From Piromyces finnis (lineage: Eukaryota > Neocallimastigomycota > Neocallimastigomycetes > Neocallimastigales > Neocallimastigaceae), in the NCBI GenBank assembly GCA_002104945.1, contig MCFH01000049.1, positions 310,001 to 374,000 on the forward strand: a stretch of 64,000 nt of DNA, given 5' to 3'. Below are positions 58,703 to 64,000 of this stretch, in pieces; within the stretch, counting starts at the first letter, position 1, and each line of letters starts with the position of its first letter. Below the pieces are notes generated by a model. That model searched no databases. It was given only the letters and a program-made list of their open reading frames with translations, and was not told the DNA's origin. Position numbers and translations under genes: made by a program.

Positions 58703-58706
<4 letters not shown>
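58317..58706. other. Short intergenic with a LINE tail relic
   Basis: Follows PP5. A T run is followed by AACGG and 3'-UTR-like sequence at 58570-58625 (see separate entry). Otherwise homopolymer-rich. Confidence 0.5.
58570..58625 (-). mobile_element. Possible minimal LINE 3' tail
   Basis: On the minus strand, ATTAAAATAATAA...TTTACTACCGTTA followed by a poly(A) of about 16 resembles the LINE 3' end AATTAATAATAAAG...TTTGATGCCGTTA plus poly(A). Only ~45 bp align and with several mismatches, so it is either a severely truncated copy, another family sharing the CCGTTA-poly(A) end, or chance. Confidence 0.4.
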
Positions 58707-58745
<39 letters not shown>

Positions 58746-58983
58746 GGCATCAAATATTTTAAACTTTATTATTAATTTAATTAAAATTATAATACATGTA
58801 ATAAAAAATTAAAAAATAAAAATAAAAATAAAAAAAAATATGTTTAAATAAACACAAATGAATAAAAATTGGGTATAATGTATTCTAGTAATTTTAATTA
58901 AAGTAAGAAAGCCACTATCATACTAAAGTATAATAATTGTATTTGACTTCCAATGGGACACCGAGCCAAAGATCAAAATTTTG

Positions 58984-61900
58984 TCATGGAACAAAATTAT
59001 GATCTCCATTGGTTGCGCTGGCCCTCCTGGCCTGTCTTACTGTTTCTTCAGCATTGACGCTCTTGGATGTTGCTTCAAACCTTTTGAACATTGTCCATTG
59101 CTGGCCAATAGCAAAAGGCATGATTTTGGTTAGAAGTTCCGCGGTTACCGTCAAGAATGGTGTTCCTTCGTTAGTATCAGATTGAATCTGACGCTTACAA
59201 AGTTCTTTCCATTCCCTTGAATTGTAATTAATATTGTTAAAACTTCTTCCCCCAAGAAGGAATTTAAATATTTTACTGTACACACTAGAATAATCATACA
59301 CATTAATATTCACCGGATTATTAGAACTATTACTATCATTAACTAAATTACTATCTAAATTAGAATTATTATCTTCACTATTGCTATCATTACTAATATT
59401 ATTATTTCTATTATTGTTATTATTACTATTGTTACTATTACTATTGTTACTATTACTATTGTTATTACTACTATTGTTACTATTACTATTAATGTTATTA
59501 CTATCTCTACTGATATTAACATTTTCATTATTATTGATAGGACTATTGGAATTACGTTGACTGAAAAAATTTAATAGCTGAACTATGGAATCATAATGTT
59601 TAATACGGATATCTCTAAATGTTGGACAATCTAATAACCAATGTTTAATACTTTGAACACCACACTTGCAACATGGACAGTAGTTAGGACAAACTGGATC
59701 AACAAATTTGGCAGCTTTGGCAACTCTAGCATCCAACTTGTATCCGCTTCTTGCTTTCAATAGCCAGTAGAAGCCATAGGCAAACTCTGGGTATTCATAA
59801 CATAATTTAATAAAATCTTTAGTTTCAATAAATTTATTATCATCATAATATTGCGCTTTGATTGAATTCCCTTTGAGATCTTTCCAATAAAAGTTTTTAA
59901 CTGCTTTAACATCTCCATGTTTCTTTAGTTTTTTATCAAGTGTCCTACTTGATTTGCACCACGTGTATTTTCTAAATTTAGGAATGTAATTGACAAGGTG
60001 TGAGATAATACAATTTGAGTTTTTCCATTTGTTAAAACATCTAACCTGAGCTAACGCACATTTGGCTGACAATGGAGGAATATTCAAATCTTTTGAGATA
60101 GAGTATAAAGATATAAACGATACAGCTTTATGAACTCCGGCAACCCATCGTATTCCTTTGTTAACATGCTTCTGAGCAATTCTAGACCTAGCTTTGTTGG
60201 ATCCAAGTAATGGTGCAAAGTATGAAACTCTGCTGATTACTTGTGAGTTAAGTACTAGTTTTTTGAAAGGAATAGGAATATTAGGATTTCTTAAGAATTT
60301 ACTGACTGAGAAAAGTCCTTTCAAAACCTTGTTATTAAGAGCTTTAATTACTGGTTTAAGGGACAGATTCTTATCAAATGGAACACCAAGATAAGTATAG
60401 CAATCAGTAGTTGGAATGGGTTGTCCTGCTAAGTAAAATGTTGGATCTCTCTTGTTCTGATTTTCTATTGATTCAGGACGAATCACCATCGTTGAACATT
60501 TCTGGATACCAAATTCCATTTCATTATACAGTGCCCATTCATTAACTCTTCTAAGCATCTTTTTTAAGCATCCTCTTGTTGGAGCACAAATAACTATATC
60601 ATCTGCAAAAAGTCCACCACAGCATCGAGTGTCACCTAAACTGACTCCTAGATCTTCGCACTCTCTAAATATATCATTAATAAAGAGATTAAAGAGAATA
60701 GGAGAAAGAGGGCATCCTTGACGGACTCCTTTCTTCACATCAAAAGATTTCGAGAATTGTCCATCTAATTTGACATTAGCCTTAGATGTTAAATATAAAT
60801 TTTTGATAAATTGTAGACTCTTACCTCGGATTCCTAAACAATCTAATTTATGGAGAATATTACCGATTGGGACTGAATCGTATGCTTTCCTGAGATCTAA
60901 AAAGGCCAAATATGTCTCTGTATTATCTAATTGACGTCTACGGCATATTTCTTGGATTGAAATGAAAAGACTAATACTTTCTTCCTTTTTTCGAAAACCA
61001 AATTGTTCAGGTCTAATGAAATTATTCTTTAGACCATATTCTGAGATTCTAGTGGTGACAATTTTGGAAATCAACTTAATACCATTATTGATAAGTGATA
61101 TACCTCGATAGTTATCACAATCTGTCAAATCTCCCTTCTTAGGAATAGAAACAATACTGGATTCATTCCATGAGTTGGGGAAATCTCCATCCCAAATACG
61201 GTTGAATAATTTAAGAATAAAATTTAAACCATGAGCATCATTATCTGAAGTAGTATTACCAGAAGAATTATTATCTGTAGCATTATTAGAATCATTACTT
61301 GATGGAACTAATGCTTTGTAAAATTCAATTGGAATACCATCCGGACCTGATGCTTTATAATTTGGAGTAGTGAGGATAGCTGACTTGACTTCATCAATAC
61401 TAATATCTTGGTTGATATCCCACTCATCAAGCATAGGAAGTGAAAAACGTTTATTCGTTGGTTCTTCATACCAATGCTCCAAATCAAGACTTACACCATT
61501 TGGGTCTGATGCAAGATTTTCGAAATGATCATGCCACACATCTAGTTGTTCTTCTGTAGCAACAACTAATTCTCCATTTTTATTTTTAATTGGTTGAGCA
61601 ATAAAGAAAGAATCTTTTCCAATTTTTGCAGTTTTCTTGATCCATTTCCAGGCCTTCTTAGGATTATGACTCTTCATATACTCACATCCTGTTTTAATCC
61701 AATGAAGATATTCTTGCTTCCTAAATTCATTACATCTTTTGTGGATGTAATCAATGAGTTTACGGTAGATTTTAATTCTTTTAATAAATTCATCTATATC
61801 ATAAATTCTTTCTTTTTTAAATCTCTTATACAACTTCATTTTGATTTTTTGAAGATTAAAAATTTGTTGTGAAATATGAAATGAAGACTTTATAACATTA

Positions 61901-63507
61901 TTTGCTGAGGTAATACTGAGCTCGTCTGCAATTGAAAAAGCAGTTGAAGTAAACTCTTTGGAAAGTTCATCTGTAGAAACATTAGGATCGCTGGATTTTG
62001 CTGAAAGTATTTGGAATTTATTATGACTGAGAATAGATTCCTTTTCCTCAATACATTTTAATCTATTCCATTTCAGAATTTTCTTAGGAACATTAAAGTC
62101 ATTAGAAAAATCTTCCATAGGAATAATTTTACCATTAATAAGAAGTGGCTTATGGTCTGATACAGGATAAAAATTATTTATAAATGATCCTGAGTGAATA
62201 AGATCTTTCATCTTCGAATTGATAAGAGCATGGTCAATGTCGGAAGATTGATCACCTCGAGTCCAAGAGATAGTAGACCCTCTAAGCGGAAGAATTTCCC
62301 AATCTCCTAATCCATTAGTTGATAACCAGTTGGATAATTTTACTTTAGACATATTAAAATCACCAACAAGAATCGATGGATGGGATGAATGAGTTTGTAA
62401 CCACAAGCGAACTTCTAACTTTGCATGATCAACATAGATGTTGTGATGACTATGAGGCATATAAACATTACCAATCGAGCATTTGAATCTATTCCAGAGA
62501 CTAAAAGTATAAATAGAAATAATATACTTTCCAGAGAAGTTTTCAAGTGAGGCTTGACATGAATTGTGAAAACCTAAATATAAACCTCTCATTCCCGGAA
62601 CTGATTCGTCAGCTTTCTTGAAAAAGTGTCTATAGTTTCGCAAAGTAACACGACAAGGATAATCTGTATTCGATCCAGAACCATTACCAGTTTCTTGGAA
62701 ACATAAAAATAATGGTTTGAAAATAGCTGTGAAATAGCTAATACTATCTCTCTTTTCGTGATTCCACCCATTGGTGTTCCAACTAAGACAAAAAGAAAAG
62801 TTATCAGGCTTGTTGGATGAGGAAGAATCGTTGCTATTATTATTATTATTAAAGTCATCGTTATTAATGGATGATGCATCAGAGGAATAAGTAGAACTAT
62901 TACTAGATGGCTGTGAAACTGAAGAACTATCAACTATTGAACTGTTATCAGAGTTGATAGAGCTATTAGAATTAATTGTTGAATGTTGAGATTGAAATTG
63001 TGTTTGCTGTAGATCTGGAATATTTTCATGATTGGAAACTTGTTGAAGATCTTGTTGAAGATCTAGTTGAAGATCGGATTGTTGATGAGATTGTTGAACT
63101 GATTGTTGAAATGATTGTTGAATAGAATGTTGATGTTTATTAGAAACTAAAATTTTACGTTTGAGAGTGGAAAAAGTGTATTTGTGATTCCTTCTACTAC
63201 GAGCTGAAAAGGAAATTGAGGTAACTGAAAGTTTCTTCTTTAACATGTGTAAGATTTTAATACAATCTTTCGATGAACCATGAACCTTGACTAAGAAAAA
63301 GTGATCATTGAAAGTCTGAAAATATTTAACACTAATAACTGAATTAAATTTATCTTCTAGAATAACCTCGAGTTTTTCCCATAGCATATTTACTGACCAT
63401 GATCGAATACCACGGATAAAGAAGGAGCGAATATCATCTAAGGGGATACCATAAGACCGGGTACCACGTCTGATATAATTCTTATCTTTAATATAAAGGA
63501 CTGACAT
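58984..63507 (-). CDS. LINE ORF: endonuclease-reverse transcriptase, intact, 1507 aa
   Basis: Same architecture and motifs as the protein at 23325-27851: Gln-rich linker, APE endonuclease with SDHKPLL, RT with GVRQGCPLSP and FADD, and CPNYCPCCKCG...HWLLDC. Differences are few point changes (e.g. KSSDPN for KFNDPN, CKCGVQ for CKCGDQ), a shorter Gln-rich segment (one QQSVQ unit fewer) and a longer Asn/Ser-rich region (~1320-1390). No stop or frameshift. Two complete, nearly identical ORFs ~31 kb apart imply a recently active family. Confidence 0.93.
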   Translation of the reverse strand: MSVLYIKDKNYIRRGTRSYGIPLDDIRSFFIRGIRSWSVNMLWEKLEVILEDKFNSVISVKYFQTFNDHFFLVKVHGSSKDCIKILHMLKKKLSVTSISFSARSRRNHKYTFSTLKRKILVSNKHQHSIQQSFQQSVQQSHQQSDLQLDLQQDLQQVSNHENIPDLQQTQFQSQHSTINSNSSINSDNSSIVDSSSVSQPSSNSSTYSSDASSINNDDFNNNNNSNDSSSSNKPDNFSFCLSWNTNGWNHEKRDSISYFTAIFKPLFLCFQETGNGSGSNTDYPCRVTLRNYRHFFKKADESVPGMRGLYLGFHNSCQASLENFSGKYIISIYTFSLWNRFKCSIGNVYMPHSHHNIYVDHAKLEVRLWLQTHSSHPSILVGDFNMSKVKLSNWLSTNGLGDWEILPLRGSTISWTRGDQSSDIDHALINSKMKDLIHSGSFINNFYPVSDHKPLLINGKIIPMEDFSNDFNVPKKILKWNRLKCIEEKESILSHNKFQILSAKSSDPNVSTDELSKEFTSTAFSIADELSITSANNVIKSSFHISQQIFNLQKIKMKLYKRFKKERIYDIDEFIKRIKIYRKLIDYIHKRCNEFRKQEYLHWIKTGCEYMKSHNPKKAWKWIKKTAKIGKDSFFIAQPIKNKNGELVVATEEQLDVWHDHFENLASDPNGVSLDLEHWYEEPTNKRFSLPMLDEWDINQDISIDEVKSAILTTPNYKASGPDGIPIEFYKALVPSSNDSNNATDNNSSGNTTSDNDAHGLNFILKLFNRIWDGDFPNSWNESSIVSIPKKGDLTDCDNYRGISLINNGIKLISKIVTTRISEYGLKNNFIRPEQFGFRKKEESISLFISIQEICRRRQLDNTETYLAFLDLRKAYDSVPIGNILHKLDCLGIRGKSLQFIKNLYLTSKANVKLDGQFSKSFDVKKGVRQGCPLSPILFNLFINDIFRECEDLGVSLGDTRCCGGLFADDIVICAPTRGCLKKMLRRVNEWALYNEMEFGIQKCSTMVIRPESIENQNKRDPTFYLAGQPIPTTDCYTYLGVPFDKNLSLKPVIKALNNKVLKGLFSVSKFLRNPNIPIPFKKLVLNSQVISRVSYFAPLLGSNKARSRIAQKHVNKGIRWVAGVHKAVSFISLYSISKDLNIPPLSAKCALAQVRCFNKWKNSNCIISHLVNYIPKFRKYTWCKSSRTLDKKLKKHGDVKAVKNFYWKDLKGNSIKAQYYDDNKFIETKDFIKLCYEYPEFAYGFYWLLKARSGYKLDARVAKAAKFVDPVCPNYCPCCKCGVQSIKHWLLDCPTFRDIRIKHYDSIVQLLNFFSQRNSNSPINNNENVNISRDSNNINSNSNNSSNNNSNSNNSNSNNSNNNNNRNNNISNDSNSEDNNSNLDSNLVNDSNSSNNPVNINVYDYSSVYSKIFKFLLGGRSFNNINYNSREWKELCKRQIQSDTNEGTPFLTVTAELLTKIMPFAIGQQWTMFKRFEATSKSVNAEETVRQARRASATNGDHNFVP

Positions 63508-64000
63508 GATAATAAATTCTAATTAAAAAATATTGAATATAAAATAAATACTAATAAAAATTACAAATATAACGTATATGGAAAAAAATCTGTCTCTCTC
63601 TCTCTTCTTAAAAGTACTGGATAGAACAAAAATTGTTACGATGCTTTGTTTAAAGTTTCTTTTTTTGAATTCTAGTTGTAAATTTTCTTTAAAAATTCTA
63701 GTTTTGGTTTGTTGTTAGTAAATTCGATTCGCTTTTTGACACTAAAATTGTTTGACTTTACTTTTCATTAAATATTTAAATTGGTAAAAAATTTGAATCA
63801 AGAATGTCGACACCAGAAAGCTTGTGAATAGTATTTTTACATGATGTAGAGTGAATCAGTCTCTTACAAGAAACAATACAACAATAGCTACATGAATATA
63901 AAAATACAATGCAAATGCTAAAGTTGACTACATTGGATTCTTACAAGAGAAGAGTAGTACTACATGAATACATGAATAAAAGAAAAAATACAGCAACAAA
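63508..64000 (-). promoter_or_regulatory. LINE copy E 5' UTR (partial)
   Basis: Matches 22830-23324 of the full-length copy in reverse orientation, including a GAGAGAGAGA-type run just downstream of AAGTACTGGATAG, the TCTTGTAAGAAACAATACAA region and ATGTAGTACTACTCTTCTC. About 490 bp are in the window; the homologous full-length copy has ~890 bp. Confidence 0.88.

Larger units (their letters stand above)
58707..64000 (-). mobile_element. LINE copy E, intact ORF, minus strand, 5' end beyond window
   Basis: Reads on the minus strand from the right edge: 5' UTR 64000-63508, ORF 63507-58984, 3' UTR, TTTGATGCCGTTA and a ~36-nt poly(A) at 58707-58742. Closely matches the plus-strand element at 22435-28114 throughout. 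The start, its tandem monomers and the upstream target duplication are outside the window. The flank beyond the poly(A) reads GGGAATGCAAGA. Confidence 0.93.

Overview
This looks like nuclear DNA from a very AT-rich eukaryote. Genes are split by short GT..AG introns that are almost pure A/T, nearly all stops are TAA, and A/T homopolymers and ATT/AAT/TTTA microsatellites are everywhere. CBM5/12-type carbohydrate-binding domains, ascomycete/chytrid-like housekeeping genes and the base composition point to an anaerobic gut fungus (Neocallimastigomycota). A dictyostelid-like genome is the main alternative, and this assignment is inference.

Layout. 1-6106: wrecked Ty3/gypsy-type retroelements. A minus-strand gag-pro-pol start runs off the left edge. 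A plus-strand gag is broken by two solo LTRs with perfect 5-bp target duplications. 7775-10576: fossil graveyard with two decayed copies of an unrecognised gene family, a truncated LINE, and a fragment of a second LINE family. 12635-20375: three co-directional paralogues coding for an N-terminal CBM5/12-like domain, a variable low-complexity linker and two DM9 (DUF3421) repeats; this is the most distinctive non-mobile gene set here. 20858-33750: a nest of LINE insertions flanked by two copies of a ~185-bp direct repeat. It holds one full-length, intact LINE whose 5' end carries two 124-bp tandem monomers, inserted into an older copy with a 13-bp target duplication. 34069-35735: a secreted protein with an internal duplication and decayed remnants of a relative.

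36588-58316 is ordinary gene territory: an M1 aminopeptidase (plus, 14 exons), ornithine carbamoyltransferase (minus), a TPR protein with a C-terminal membrane anchor (minus, 8 exons), a WD40-inositol polyphosphate 5-phosphatase with NPF motifs (minus, 8 exons) and protein phosphatase 5 (plus, 8 exons). I derived the exon joins by hand; in every spliced gene the total coding length is a multiple of three. Two genes use microexons of 16 and 17 nt. 58707-64000 is a second intact LINE of the same family, on the minus strand and running off the right edge.

There is no operon-like organisation. The metabolic and signalling genes are independent units. The two near-identical intact LINE ORFs, target duplications and long poly(A) tails indicate recent retrotransposition. 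No tRNA, rRNA or CRISPR was found.
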